A stretch of DNA of 64,000 nt from Azotobacter salinestris (GTDB lineage: Bacteria > Pseudomonadota > Gammaproteobacteria > Pseudomonadales > Pseudomonadaceae): NCBI RefSeq assembly GCF_009363155.1, contig NZ_CP045302.1:2328001-2392000 (forward strand). Reading direction: 5' to 3'. The notes under the pieces were generated by a model. It was not told where the DNA came from. It ran no database searches and worked only from the letters and a program-made list of their open reading frames with translations. Of this stretch, positions 57,159 through 64,000 are shown in pieces; the first letter of the stretch is position 1, and every line of letters starts with the position of its first letter. Made by a program: the position numbers and the translations under genes.

Positions 57159-58128
57159 GGGCGGCCCTCCAGGTGGCAAGGTCGTTGAAGTCGGACAGGT
57201 GGAGCGGTTCATCGCCGCGCCAGGCGGGAAAGGTCACTTCGGCACCGATGGTCAGGGCCGCGTCATTCGCGGCGTCGCGGCCGGTGTTGCCCTCGGTCTG
57301 GCGGTCGTCGTCGCCGGCGATGACCAGCTCGGCATCGGGGTAGTGCCGTTGCAGGTACTGCCCGACCGCAAGCAGGTTGCCGGCGTTCATAGCGCAGGCG
57401 ACGGCGGCACCTTCGTACTCGTGGAGCGTCGCCCCGGTCGCCCAGCCCTCGCAGATGTAAAGCGGCTTGCCTGGCTCCGGGTGGCCCAGCAACGAATAGG
57501 CGCCCTTCACCCTGCCGCCGGACAGGAAGCGCTTGCGGCCATCCGGGTAGATGCGTTGCAGGTTCACCAGCGCCTCGTTGGCATACAGCGGGATCAGCAG
57601 CACGTCGCCTTGCTGGCGGGCGTTATGCGACTGAATGCCCTTGCGGACCAGATACGGGTGATCGGGCGCAGCCGGGGCGCTGGCGCTCCACAGGCGTTGC
57701 GCCTCGACGGCGGCGGCCTGCTGGCGCTGATACTGCTCGGCCTCGTCCTGCTGCTGGCGCTGCTTCCGCTGACGGGCGATGCGCTGGCGCTCTGCCTCCT
57801 CCTGCAAGAAGTCGCGCTTCGGCTGGCCGTAGACGGGGATGCCAAGACGCTCGGCGATCATCAAGGCGGCATCCATCTGTCCGCAGCGGAGAAGGTAGGC
57901 GAGCAGCGACACGAAGTCGCCGCCACCGTCGCCGCTGGCGAAGTCATGCCAGCGGCCGGACTCCAGCGACACGGAAAAGCTGCCGGGATGGCGGTCGCCG
58001 CGCGTGGGGTTGCGCGCCCACCACTCGGCGCCCTTGCGCTTGCCATCCGGCAGCCATTCGGAGAGAAGGCTGTCTACGGCAGCGAGGGCGGCCTCCGCGA
58101 CGCGCTGGATAAAAGAGGCGTTATTCAT
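57145..58128 (-). CDS. Toprim-domain primase of P4-like satellite
   Basis: 327 residues. The N-terminal part has DRHPGSFSVSLESGRWHDFA, as in primases that bind single strands; a charged Gln-rich linker (about 125-160) follows; the Toprim domain has PLYICEGWATGATL (catalytic Glu) and VIAGDDDRQTEGNTG (metal-binding Asp residues). It should make RNA primers for island replication together with the DUF927 protein. The start overlaps the preceding 79-codon gene (ATGA) and the end overlaps the helicase gene. Confidence 0.85.
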   Translation of the reverse strand: MNNASFIQRVAEAALAAVDSLLSEWLPDGKRKGAEWWARNPTRGDRHPGSFSVSLESGRWHDFASGDGGGDFVSLLAYLLRCGQMDAALMIAERLGIPVYGQPKRDFLQEEAERQRIARQRKQRQQQDEAEQYQRQQAAAVEAQRLWSASAPAAPDHPYLVRKGIQSHNARQQGDVLLIPLYANEALVNLQRIYPDGRKRFLSGGRVKGAYSLLGHPEPGKPLYICEGWATGATLHEYEGAAVACAMNAGNLLAVGQYLQRHYPDAELVIAGDDDRQTEGNTGRDAANDAALTIGAEVTFPAWRGDEPLHLSDFNDLATWRAAHEQA

Positions 58129-58360
58129 GGTTGTCGCCCTCGATGCCCTCCAGGCGGGCGACCAGCGCCACGGCCAGCCGCTCGGCAGCAACCTGCCAGG
58201 CGGTCATGTCCTCGGGCGAACATCCCTCTGCGGTAGCACGGTGGAGCGCCTGCTGCGCTTCGCGGATCAGCTCCAGGTGGCGCGGGGCGAACAGTCCGGC
58301 GGCTTTCTCCGGACAAGCCGATCCCGTCGCCACCGACTGGCAGCGTTGAAAATCAGTCAT
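58121..58360 (-). CDS. Small hypothetical protein of the satellite operon
   Basis: 79 residues, family not recognised, mostly helical (HLELIREAQQALHRATAEG). It overlaps the primase start by 8 bases, so it is read as part of the same operon. The composition is normal for the island, without signal peptide or membrane helix. It could be a small replication accessory protein. Confidence 0.55.
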   Translation of the reverse strand: MTDFQRCQSVATGSACPEKAAGLFAPRHLELIREAQQALHRATAEGCSPEDMTAWQVAAERLAVALVARLEGIEGDNHE

Positions 58361-58363
58361 GGG

Positions 58364-58669
58364 TTAGTCCTCGCGCTGGGTGTTGCGGCGGTTGCGCTCG
58401 ATGTCGATCCCGCTGCCGGTGTCGGCCAGCTTGGCGGAGAGCTTCCCGAGCGATTCAAGCAGCCAGCCCAGGTCGTGGATCGCAGCAGGATCGAGGCCTT
58501 GATTGCTCGATGCGGCGCCCGCCAGCAGGTTGCCGATGGCGGCGATCCCGTGACCGAGGGTCAAGGAATAGCTATCGGCCGCCATGGCTGCGGCTTCCAG
58601 CTTCTCCGGACTCATGGCCTGGATGGCCTCAAAGTTCGGCATCAGAGAGTTCCAGTTGGGGCAGCTCAT
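58364..58669 (-). CDS. Hypothetical protein of the satellite operon
   Basis: 101 residues, family not recognised. It begins MSCPNWNSLMPNFEAIQAM and is predicted helical, with the C-terminus rich in Arg and Asn. The start overlaps the stop of the preceding gene (ATGA at 58666-58669) and the stop is three bases before the next start, typical of a compact phage operon. Confidence 0.55.
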   Translation of the reverse strand: MSCPNWNSLMPNFEAIQAMSPEKLEAAAMAADSYSLTLGHGIAAIGNLLAGAASSNQGLDPAAIHDLGWLLESLGKLSAKLADTGSGIDIERNRRNTQRED

Positions 58670-59221
58670 TGCACACCGCCTTGCGCTTCCAGGGCGCGGG
58701 CTTTGGCCATGTGGTCGTTGTAGCGGCGCAGGCGGACGGACAGGGACGAATTGGCATGCAGGGCGGCCAAGGCCATGGCCCGATGCGCGGCGGCACGTTG
58801 TCGGAGTGCGGACGGATTGAGGGCGGGGTCGTGCTTCATGGGGTGCTGCTCCTTTTGCTGAGTAGGAGCTACCACCAGCCGCTGCGAAACGGTGATTGGT
58901 GGCAGCCGTGCGTGGGTTCGCAGTACCGGGGCAAAAGGAACCCGGCGCACCCGAAGGTGCCCCACACACGGCCACCATAGAGCAGCATTGCGGACGCAAA
59001 AAAAGAGCGCCTGCAATGGTCTTGGGGCGCTTGTGCGCCTTTTGCTTTCTCGGGCTGCGAAACCCGGCCACGGGACTTACCGTGACCTGCGCAGAGTAGC
59101 GATGGAGGGGGCGATTGGCAATGGCCGGAAGCAGGTGGGTAAAGAACACCAGCGCGGCAATGGCCTGGCGCATGTGGTCGATGGCGAAGACGCCGAGGAG
59201 GAGCAGGGCCTGGATGGTCAT
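58364..59221 (-). CDS. Ash/Icd-like satellite ORF, uncertain 3' end
   Basis: The start ATG at 59221 overlaps the antirepressor stop (ATGA). The first 90 or so residues, including FFTHLLPAIANRPLHRYSAQ and VSPVAGFRSPRKQKAHK, match the P4-type ash/Icd-like proteins, reported as division inhibitors or derepression factors. Without a stop the frame runs on to 58364 and would fuse into the 101-residue gene, overlapping the 57-residue gene in another frame. The real end is unclear; a product of about 110-120 residues is usual. The stretch 58840-59217 otherwise holds no separate gene. Confidence 0.4.
   Translation of the reverse strand: MTIQALLLLGVFAIDHMRQAIAALVFFTHLLPAIANRPLHRYSAQVTVSPVAGFRSPRKQKAHKRPKTIAGALFLRPQCCSMVAVCGAPSGAPGSFCPGTANPRTAATNHRFAAAGGSSYSAKGAAPHEARPRPQSVRTPTTCRRASGHGLGRPACQFVPVRPPAPLQRPHGQSPRPGSARRCAMSCPNWNSLMPNFEAIQAMSPEKLEAAAMAADSYSLTLGHGIAAIGNLLAGAASSNQGLDPAAIHDLGWLLESLGKLSAKLADTGSGIDIERNRRNTQRED
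58666..58839 (-). CDS. Small basic hypothetical protein of the satellite operon
   Basis: 57 residues, helical and basic (SVRLRRYNDHMAKARALE). The ATG follows AAAAGGAGCAGCACCCC. The four-base ATGA overlap with the next gene supports it as real. The function is unknown. Confidence 0.5.
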   Translation of the reverse strand: MKHDPALNPSALRQRAAAHRAMALAALHANSSLSVRLRRYNDHMAKARALEAQGGVQ

Positions 59222-60048
59222 GCGCGGCCCCTCGCGGAGAACGGGTCTTCCATGCGCCGGCGCCACAGGCCAGCGATCCACTCGATACCCTTCGGCGTGA
59301 ACAGTGCCTGCTTGAATGTGTGGTTGTTGCGCTCGTTGATGCCGATCTTCACCTTGAAGTAGCCAGCTTTGATACGCGGCTGGTATGGCGTCCACTCACC
59401 GTTAAGGAGATGCATGATCCGCTGGTCTACCAGGAACCTGCGAAACTCACGTTCGTTGGCATCCAGAAGCTTGGCGACTTGGCGGAAGGTCATGAGGCCG
59501 TCAGCCTTAGCGTAGCTATCAAAGAACTCGACAGCCGGTTTTGCTGCCTCAAGATCGGAGATGGCATGGTCGCGCTCGGCGATGGCCTGAATTTTCTCGC
59601 GTTCGCTGGCCAAGGCCATTTCCAGAAGCTCCAGGCGCGAAAGTTCGGCCGGAGCAGCAGCATGGCGGAAATAGCTCTTCACCAGTTGGCGATAAACTTT
59701 CCAGGCAAGATCATCATTGAGGCTCTTCACCAACATCAGGTAGCCCGATTCGGTCAGCAAGATCAGGCCACGCGACGGGACTTCAATTCCAAAAGTACGA
59801 ATTTCGTACTTTTGAGAATGGGGCACCAAAAAATAGTCCTCCTCATCGATCATGGTGGTCTTGTTCTTGTTGAAGTTGCGCTTCGCAGTACCCTTCGGGC
59901 GCTTGTGAACCTCATCGATCATGGCCAGCGTGACAACTCGCTGGCCTTGGTACTCGACGATGGACATCTGATGGTCGCGGATAGCGATGGTGGTAGACTG
60001 GCCTTGCGACGGGCTGCTCTGCCGGTAGAGGGAGTGGCCTTCTTCCAT
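59218..60048 (-). CDS. Phage antirepressor (ORF6N-type N-terminus)
   Basis: 276 residues. The N-terminal region has QMSIVEYQGQRVVTLAMIDE and KRPKGTAKRNFNKNK as in ORF6N domains, a central coiled-coil helix, and a C-terminal KilAC-like part with LMTFRQVAKLLDANEREFRR. These proteins oppose phage repressors or control lysogeny genes. The ATG at 60048 follows GGGAGG. It lies next to AlpA and overlaps the ash-like frame, so it belongs to the control region of the satellite. Confidence 0.8.
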   Translation of the reverse strand: MEEGHSLYRQSSPSQGQSTTIAIRDHQMSIVEYQGQRVVTLAMIDEVHKRPKGTAKRNFNKNKTTMIDEEDYFLVPHSQKYEIRTFGIEVPSRGLILLTESGYLMLVKSLNDDLAWKVYRQLVKSYFRHAAAPAELSRLELLEMALASEREKIQAIAERDHAISDLEAAKPAVEFFDSYAKADGLMTFRQVAKLLDANEREFRRFLVDQRIMHLLNGEWTPYQPRIKAGYFKVKIGINERNNHTFKQALFTPKGIEWIAGLWRRRMEDPFSARGRA

Positions 60049-60049
60049 T

Positions 60050-60286
60050 TTAAGCCTCCCCGTCCAGTTGCTCGTTAATCCAGGCTTCCACCTCCAAGGA
60101 ATCCCAGCCGGAGGCATTCGAGCAAGCGATGCGCCGAGCCTTGGGAAAGCGCCCCTCCTTCATCAGCTCGTAGATTTTGGTGCGGCCAAAGCCCGTGGCG
60201 GCTTTCACTTCCGGCAACCGCATGATGCGGCGCTGGATGCGATGCGCGGCACGCTCAGCGGCCAGTTCGCGATTGGGTACAGCCAT
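60050..60286 (-). CDS. AlpA-family transcriptional regulator
   Basis: 78 residues with the AlpA/excisionase winged helix: MRLPEVKAATGFGRTKIYELMKEGRFPKARRI. AlpA activates the integrase and excision functions in satellites, and similar small proteins act as excisionases. It sits between the control genes and the integrase region and ends two bases before the antirepressor start. Confidence 0.85.
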   Translation of the reverse strand: MAVPNRELAAERAAHRIQRRIMRLPEVKAATGFGRTKIYELMKEGRFPKARRIACSNASGWDSLEVEAWINEQLDGEA

Positions 60287-60397
60287 CGGTCGTTACCTCT
60301 TGACTTGTAGCGCTGTGCTACGGATGGCTGCGGATGGAATTACATTCTTGCGGTCGGTACTAAACCACCATAAAGCGCTTTATGGTGGCAGTGGGGT

Positions 60398-60907
60398 TTA
60401 GTCTGGCCCTATCGTCTCCCGAAGCTGCTCGTCGGTACAGGTTTCAAGCTCTTCGCGGTATTTCGCGTAGGCGCGCTCAACCGTCCTTTCGCTATTTTCA
60501 TCAGGGAAGAAGCGGTCTGCCGTTTCTCCTATCGCCTGCTCCCATGTTTTCTTTTTCCGCATTAGCAGCATCACGCTTGCCGCTGCCGGCACGTCGCGTT
60601 CTATCGTATCCGGGCGCTCGTATCCGCCCCTCACCAGTTTTAAACCAAAGGCCTGGTCGGCAGATTTGCCCGCGACAATGCCCGCAAACACGTGCGCCAT
60701 CAGGTCATGGAGAATGTTCTTGTCGTATGAAAGGCCGTTGCTCATGCGCTCATGGAAATACTCGATGATGCTTCGAGCGGCCACCGGGTCATGGCCAGTC
60801 TTGAGAAACGATAGCTCGGCGGCCAACTCCTCATGCTTAACGTCTGCCCCTCTCAGCCATGGATCATCGAGGGCAATGTCTTCCTTCTTCACCTTCTTCT
60901 TCGCCAT
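60398..60907 (-). CDS. Hypothetical protein next to the integrase
   Basis: 169 residues, family not recognised. The N-terminus is basic (MAKKKVKKEDIALDD); the middle is helical (ILHDLMAHVFAGIVAGKSADQAFGL), and near the end it has NSERTVERAYAKYREEL. No membrane helix or signal is seen. The ATG at 60907 follows GGGAGGCGTGAAG. It stands alone between AlpA and the integrase with short gaps on both sides; the role is unknown. Confidence 0.55.
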   Translation of the reverse strand: MAKKKVKKEDIALDDPWLRGADVKHEELAAELSFLKTGHDPVAARSIIEYFHERMSNGLSYDKNILHDLMAHVFAGIVAGKSADQAFGLKLVRGGYERPDTIERDVPAAASVMLLMRKKKTWEQAIGETADRFFPDENSERTVERAYAKYREELETCTDEQLRETIGPD

Positions 60908-61006
60908 CTTCACGCCTCCCAGGCGCTCCCATCTTGAATAGGTCGGCCAGCCAGGCGGGTGGGAAGTCCGCTTTTCGGGAGCGACCCTAGGCTGGCCGAT
61001 ATTCGG

Positions 61007-62254
61007 TCAGGCGCGCTTGAAGTCGCCTTGAATGACGTTCTCTGCTGGCGGGCTGGTGATGAACCTCGCCCACTCGGCCATCAAGGCACGGCGCTTCTCG
61101 AAGAAGTCGGAGCGGGAATAGGCGCCCTCGGTCTGGTTGCGCTCGTCATGCGCCAGCGCCAGTTCGCAGACCTCTCGCGGATGATGGGTTCGCTCGCCGG
61201 ACCAGTCTCGGAAGCTGGAGCGGAAGCCGTGGCGGGTCACGTCGGCATGCCCCAGGCCGTGAAGCAGGTTGCGGATGGCGTTGGCGTGCATGACGCCGCT
61301 CTTGCCGCGACCGGGGAATAGATAGGGGCTGCCCTCGATGCGCGGAAGCTGGCGCAGCAGCTCGACAACCTCGGCCGCCAGGGGGATGTCGAAGGCTTGG
61401 CGCATCTTCATCCGCTCGGCAGGCAGCGACCACACGCCTACCTCCAGGTCGATCTCGGCCCACTCGGCGAAGCGGACCATGTGCAAGCGGGCGCCGGTCA
61501 GGATCAGCAGGCGGGCCGCCACGGCGTCGTAGGTGTCGATCTCGGCCAGCCTGGCCATGAGCGCCGGCACCTCGCGCCATGCCATCGCCGGAAAGTGCTG
61601 GCGCTTCCTCGCCTTCTTCTTCTCCGCCTTGCTCAGCAGGTTTTCCAGATGCCCACGCCAGCGGGCTGGGTTCTCGCCGGAGCGCAGACCTCGGGCCTTG
61701 GCGGCGTCGAGTATCTGCTCGATCTGCCCACGCACTTCATCGGCGGTGCGAGCCTTGTCGGCCCAGATCGGTTGCAGCACCAGCAGCACCTGCTCCGTGT
61801 CGATCTCGTCGGCGGGCAGCATGCCCACATGAGGGAAGGCGTACAGCTCCAGCTTGCGCAGCCAGCCTCGGCGCCACTTGTCCGACCAACTCGCCCCGTG
61901 CGCCGCCATGAAGTCGGTGGCCAGCTTCATGAAGGGCATGCGCTTGGCCTCCCGGAGTCGCTGGGCTTCCCGGTGCGCCTCCCGCTCGGCATCACGGGCT
62001 GCAAGGGGATCTTTGCCCACGGCGGTCAGCTTGCGAGCGTCGGCAGCTAGGGCGCGCGCATCGGCTAGGCTGACCTCGGGATAGCTGCCCAGCCCCATGT
62101 AGCGGCTCTTGCCGGCGATCTTGTATCGGAATATCCAGCTCGCCCCGCCGGTCCTGCCCACCTTGAAGTACAGCCCCGCCCCGTCGCTGGTCATCCCAGG
62201 CGTGCCGGCTTTCTCCAGGCTCGCCACGGTCTTTGCGTTAAGGGTTCCCGCCAT
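61007..62254 (-). CDS. int: Site-specific tyrosine integrase (DUF4102/P4 type)
   Basis: 415 residues. The N-terminal DUF4102 arm-binding domain starts LNAKTVASLEK and contains YKIAGKSRYMGLGSYPEV; a SAM-like core-binding domain follows (about 105-190); the catalytic domain has the Arg in TGARLHMVR, HGFRSSFRDW (His-x-x-Arg), LAHDE and the nucleophile Tyr in EGAYSRSDFF. P4-type integrases normally target tRNA genes; here the attachment sequence is a terminator hairpin. The gene is next to the right end and probably drives both insertion and excision with AlpA. Confidence 0.93.
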   Translation of the reverse strand: MAGTLNAKTVASLEKAGTPGMTSDGAGLYFKVGRTGGASWIFRYKIAGKSRYMGLGSYPEVSLADARALAADARKLTAVGKDPLAARDAEREAHREAQRLREAKRMPFMKLATDFMAAHGASWSDKWRRGWLRKLELYAFPHVGMLPADEIDTEQVLLVLQPIWADKARTADEVRGQIEQILDAAKARGLRSGENPARWRGHLENLLSKAEKKKARKRQHFPAMAWREVPALMARLAEIDTYDAVAARLLILTGARLHMVRFAEWAEIDLEVGVWSLPAERMKMRQAFDIPLAAEVVELLRQLPRIEGSPYLFPGRGKSGVMHANAIRNLLHGLGHADVTRHGFRSSFRDWSGERTHHPREVCELALAHDERNQTEGAYSRSDFFEKRRALMAEWARFITSPPAENVIQGDFKRA

Positions 62255-62298
62255 ATCGCCCTTCTCCTTCTGTGATCGCCAGCCAACACCTTTCAGCC

Positions 62299-62325
62299 CA
62301 CACCTTGGCCCACACCTTGGCAGAG
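62299..62325 (+). other. Candidate integrase arm-type site, right end
   Basis: Two tandem CCACACCTTGGC-like units about 45 bases before the integrase start and about 100 bases inside attR. They are in the same orientation as the copy at 42684-42711. They could also let the integrase control its own promoter. Confidence 0.55.
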
Positions 62326-62425
62326 GATTTAGGCGGTATTGAGCGGACGCTTGCGGACGGATGATAGGCGGGAAGTCCCGTAGAATCTAGGGTCTGCGGA
62401 AAGGGGCGAAAAATGGCGAACAGTA

Positions 62426-62456
62426 AAAAAGCCGGCTTCGCGCCGGCTTTTTCGTG
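62426..62456 (-). terminator. Right attachment site (attR) and yceI terminator
   Basis: The 24-bp repeat (62426-62449) is followed by TTTCGTG, so the right arm reads GCCGGCTTTTTCGTG, the exact complement of CACGAAAAAGCCGGC at 42599-42613. On the minus strand it ends yceI transcription with a run of T residues. Confidence 0.8.
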
Positions 62457-62474
62457 AATGGCACCCCGATCCGC

Positions 62475-63053
62475 CTACTGGCGAACGCCCTCCATCGAGA
62501 GGATCAGCTCCACCTCCTGGGAGGCCGGACCGAGATCCTTCTGGATATCGAAGTCCTTCAACTTCAGCCTGGTACGGCCCTCGAAGCCGGCCCGGTAGCC
62601 GCCCCAGGGGTCCTTGCCTTCGCCGATGAACTTGGCGGCGATCACCACCGGCCTGGTCACGCCGTTGAGGGTCAGGTTGCCGGCGATGTCGAAAGTATCT
62701 TGCCCGGTGGATTTGACCGAGGTGGACTCGAAGGTCGCGGTCGGGTGCTTTGCGACGTTGAGGAAATCCGGGCTGCGCAGGTGCTTGTCACGCTCGGCGT
62801 GGTTGGAGTCGACACTGGCGGTCTTCAGGTTCACCTGCACCTTGCTCGCTTCGGGCTGAGCAGCGTCGAAGCTGAAGTTGCCGTCGAAGTCGCGGAAGGT
62901 GCCGTACAGCCAGCTGTAGCCCAGGTGGCTGATCTTGAAGTTGACGAAGGCATGCTGGCCTTCCTTGTCGATCACGTAGTTGACGGCCATGGCCTGGCCG
63001 GCGCCCAGCAGGGCGGAACCCAGTGCCAGAGCGGCGAGAGTCTTCTTCAGCAT
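62475..63053 (-). CDS. YceI-family periplasmic protein
   Basis: 192 residues with a Sec signal peptide (cleavage after AMA, residue 22). The lipocalin-like YceI barrel follows: [28 protein letters not shown], then [19 protein letters not shown] and [13 protein letters not shown]. The family binds long polyisoprenoid lipids. The ATG at 63053 follows AAGGAG at 7 bases. The cytochrome b561 gene lies 16 bases upstream, so the two form an operon often seen in Pseudomonas. Confidence 0.92.
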   Translation of the reverse strand: MLKKTLAALALGSALLGAGQAMAVNYVIDKEGQHAFVNFKISHLGYSWLYGTFRDFDGNFSFDAAQPEASKVQVNLKTASVDSNHAERDKHLRSPDFLNVAKHPTATFESTSVKSTGQDTFDIAGNLTLNGVTRPVVIAAKFIGEGKDPWGGYRAGFEGRTRLKLKDFDIQKDLGPASQEVELILSMEGVRQ

Positions 63054-63069
63054 GAATGTTCTCCTTAGG

Positions 63070-63624
63070 TTAGCGGGGAGCGCGTCCGAGCATGCGGAGC
63101 AGGGTCGTGTCACGGTCAATGAAGTGGTGTTTGAGGGCGGCCAGGGCATGCACGACGGCGAGGCCGACCAGGGCCCAGGCGAGCAGTTCGTGCACCTCGC
63201 CGGCGACGTCTTCCTGGTTGGGCAGGCCGCTGAGCAGCGCCGGCACCTCGAACCAGCCGAACACCGAGATCGGCCGGCCATCGGCGGTGGAGATCAGATA
63301 GCCGCTGATCGTCAGTGCGAACAGGCCGAGGTAGAGCAAGGCGTGGCCGGCGTGGCTGCCCAGCCGGGTCAGGGGGCCGTGGTTGGGCAGGGCCGCTGGC
63401 GGCGGGCTGACGAAGCGCCAGGCGAGGCGCAGCAGCATGACCAGGAACAGCAGGATACCGACGCTCTTGTGGATGTCCGGAGCCGTGCGGTACCAGGCGC
63501 TGTAGTAGTCCAGGCCGCGCATCCACAGGCCCAGGCCGAACAGGCCGAAGACCGTCAGCGCCACCGCCCAGTGCAGCAGGATGCTGACCAGGCCGAAACA
63601 GAAGGGGGAGTTGCGCCATTGCAT
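63070..63624 (-). CDS. Cytochrome b561 family membrane protein
   Basis: 184 residues with four membrane helices. Heme ligands are likely the His of [27 protein letters not shown] and [12 protein letters not shown]. The ATG at 63624 ([14 protein letters not shown]) is preferred to one at 63633 because an AAGGA site is then 9 bases away and the family N-terminus begins MQWRNS. It transfers electrons in the inner membrane and is paired with YceI. Confidence 0.92.
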   Translation of the reverse strand: MQWRNSPFCFGLVSILLHWAVALTVFGLFGLGLWMRGLDYYSAWYRTAPDIHKSVGILLFLVMLLRLAWRFVSPPPAALPNHGPLTRLGSHAGHALLYLGLFALTISGYLISTADGRPISVFGWFEVPALLSGLPNQEDVAGEVHELLAWALVGLAVVHALAALKHHFIDRDTTLLRMLGRAPR

Positions 63625-63731
63625 GTGCGACATTCCTTGATTCGGGGATGTGCACAGCCTAGCGGCTCAATTATCGATTTAAAGCGGAATTTTTCGCTTG
63701 GAAAGATCGAATCGTTCGATATCCGAACGCC

Positions 63732-63758
63732 CCGGCGCGGCAACGGAAGCCGCGCCGG
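63732..63758. terminator. Perfect hairpin between amine oxidase and cytochrome b561 genes
   Basis: CCGGCGCGGC pairs exactly with GCCGCGCCGG around AACGGAA, just after the stop codon of the minus-strand oxidase gene. No T-tract follows. Confidence 0.5.
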
Positions 63759-63765
63759 AGGTCCG

Positions 63766-64000
63766 TCAGCGGAACAGCTGGGCCAGGCGGGCGAAGAAGC
63801 CGGGCTTGCGCTCGCCCTCGGCCGGCGCCTCGGCTGCGACCTTGGGCGGTACGGCCGCCGGCTGGTCCAGCCGGGTGATCTGCGGCGCTGGCACCGGCCG
63901 TCCTGCGTACAGCTCGCGCAGTTGTCCGGCGGCGCGCTTGCCGCTGCGCAGGGCGCCCTCCAAGGTACCCGGATAGAGCGGGTCGGTATGCTCGCCGGCG
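63766..64000 (-). CDS. Flavin amine oxidase family protein, 3' end (partial)
   Basis: The C-terminal 77 residues run to a TGA at 63766. AGEHTDPLYPGTLEGALRSG is the FAD-binding end of flavin monoamine oxidases (GE-H-x-D with the GALRSG helix). A Pro/Ala/Lys tail then ends PGFFARLAQLFR, perhaps a short membrane-binding helix. The remainder lies beyond the window. From memory P. aeruginosa has a similar oxidase next to its cytochrome b561 and YceI genes. Confidence 0.8.
   Translation of the reverse strand, partial: AGEHTDPLYPGTLEGALRSGKRAAGQLRELYAGRPVPAPQITRLDQPAAVPPKVAAEAPAEGERKPGFFARLAQLFR

Larger units (their letters stand above)
42603..62449. mobile_element. Integrated P4-like satellite/genomic island, about 19.8 kb
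   Basis: It is bounded by a 24-bp direct repeat made of a terminator hairpin. Next to the right end is a DUF4102-type tyrosine integrase, followed inward by AlpA, antirepressor, Toprim primase, a DUF927 protein and an iteron cluster. The left half carries restriction-modification cargo and phage-gene relics. The flanking core genes (rhlE and yceI) would be adjacent without it. No capsid, terminase or conjugation genes are present, so movement would need a helper. Confidence 0.85.

Overview
The window looks like chromosomal DNA of a high-GC member of the Pseudomonadaceae (Pseudomonas or Azotobacter type). This rests on very high G+C coding DNA, Pseudomonas-style families (DUF2790 proteins, RhlE, LigB, MoaA plus an fdh cluster, phasin plus a DUF3141 hydrolase) and the gene order ahcY-metF-rhlE ... 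yceI-cytochrome b561-amine oxidase, which from memory matches the PA0432-PA0421 neighbourhood of P. aeruginosa. No rRNA, tRNA or CRISPR array was seen. All family assignments come from reading motifs; no database search was run.

Regions. 1-3.4 kb: an AaeB/AaeX/AaeA-like aromatic-acid efflux operon. 3.9-5.3 kb: two tandemly duplicated DUF2790 periplasmic proteins and a nucleoside 2-deoxyribosyltransferase. 5.4-9.0 kb: a phasin divergent from a large PHA-synthase-like DUF3141 protein. 9.0-16.6 kb: a formate dehydrogenase cluster with moaA, reading fdhD-fdoG-fdoH-fdoI-fdhE-moaA on the minus strand, whose catalytic subunit uses cysteine instead of selenocysteine. 16.8-23.5 kb: an orphan sulfonate-type binding protein, a decayed Bug receptor, a GFA-family protein, a ketopantoate-reductase-like protein, a luciferase-like monooxygenase, a CPA1 antiporter and a LysR regulator. 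23.5-31.1 kb: a structured MITE-like element, then DctB/DctD, a glycine-zipper protein and the DctPQM TRAP transporter with a sigma-54 promoter. 31.2-35.3 kb: a shikimate-dehydrogenase-like enzyme, a ROK repressor and a FucP-type transporter. 35.6-42.6 kb: ligB, a cytochrome c'-like lipoprotein, a SAH riboswitch with ahcY, metF and rhlE.

42.6-62.45 kb is a genomic island of about 19.8 kb. It sits inside a perfectly palindromic terminator between rhlE and yceI, leaving a 24-bp direct repeat at both ends and a working terminator hairpin at each. Its right half is a P4-satellite-like replication and integration module: DUF4102-type integrase, AlpA, antirepressor, Toprim primase, DUF927 helicase-like protein and an iteron cluster resembling an origin. 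Its left half is a type I restriction-modification operon in the order hsdR - hsdS - PrrC-like anticodon nuclease - internally deleted rhuM - hsdM. That operon lies between two inverted fragments of one decayed phage/ICE polyvalent-protein gene (109 bp nearly identical inverted repeat).

62.5-64 kb returns to core genome: yceI, cytochrome b561 and the 3' end of a flavin amine oxidase.

The most interesting parts are the restriction operon with its embedded candidate tRNA-cleaving guard, the iteron origin, and the terminator-targeted integration.
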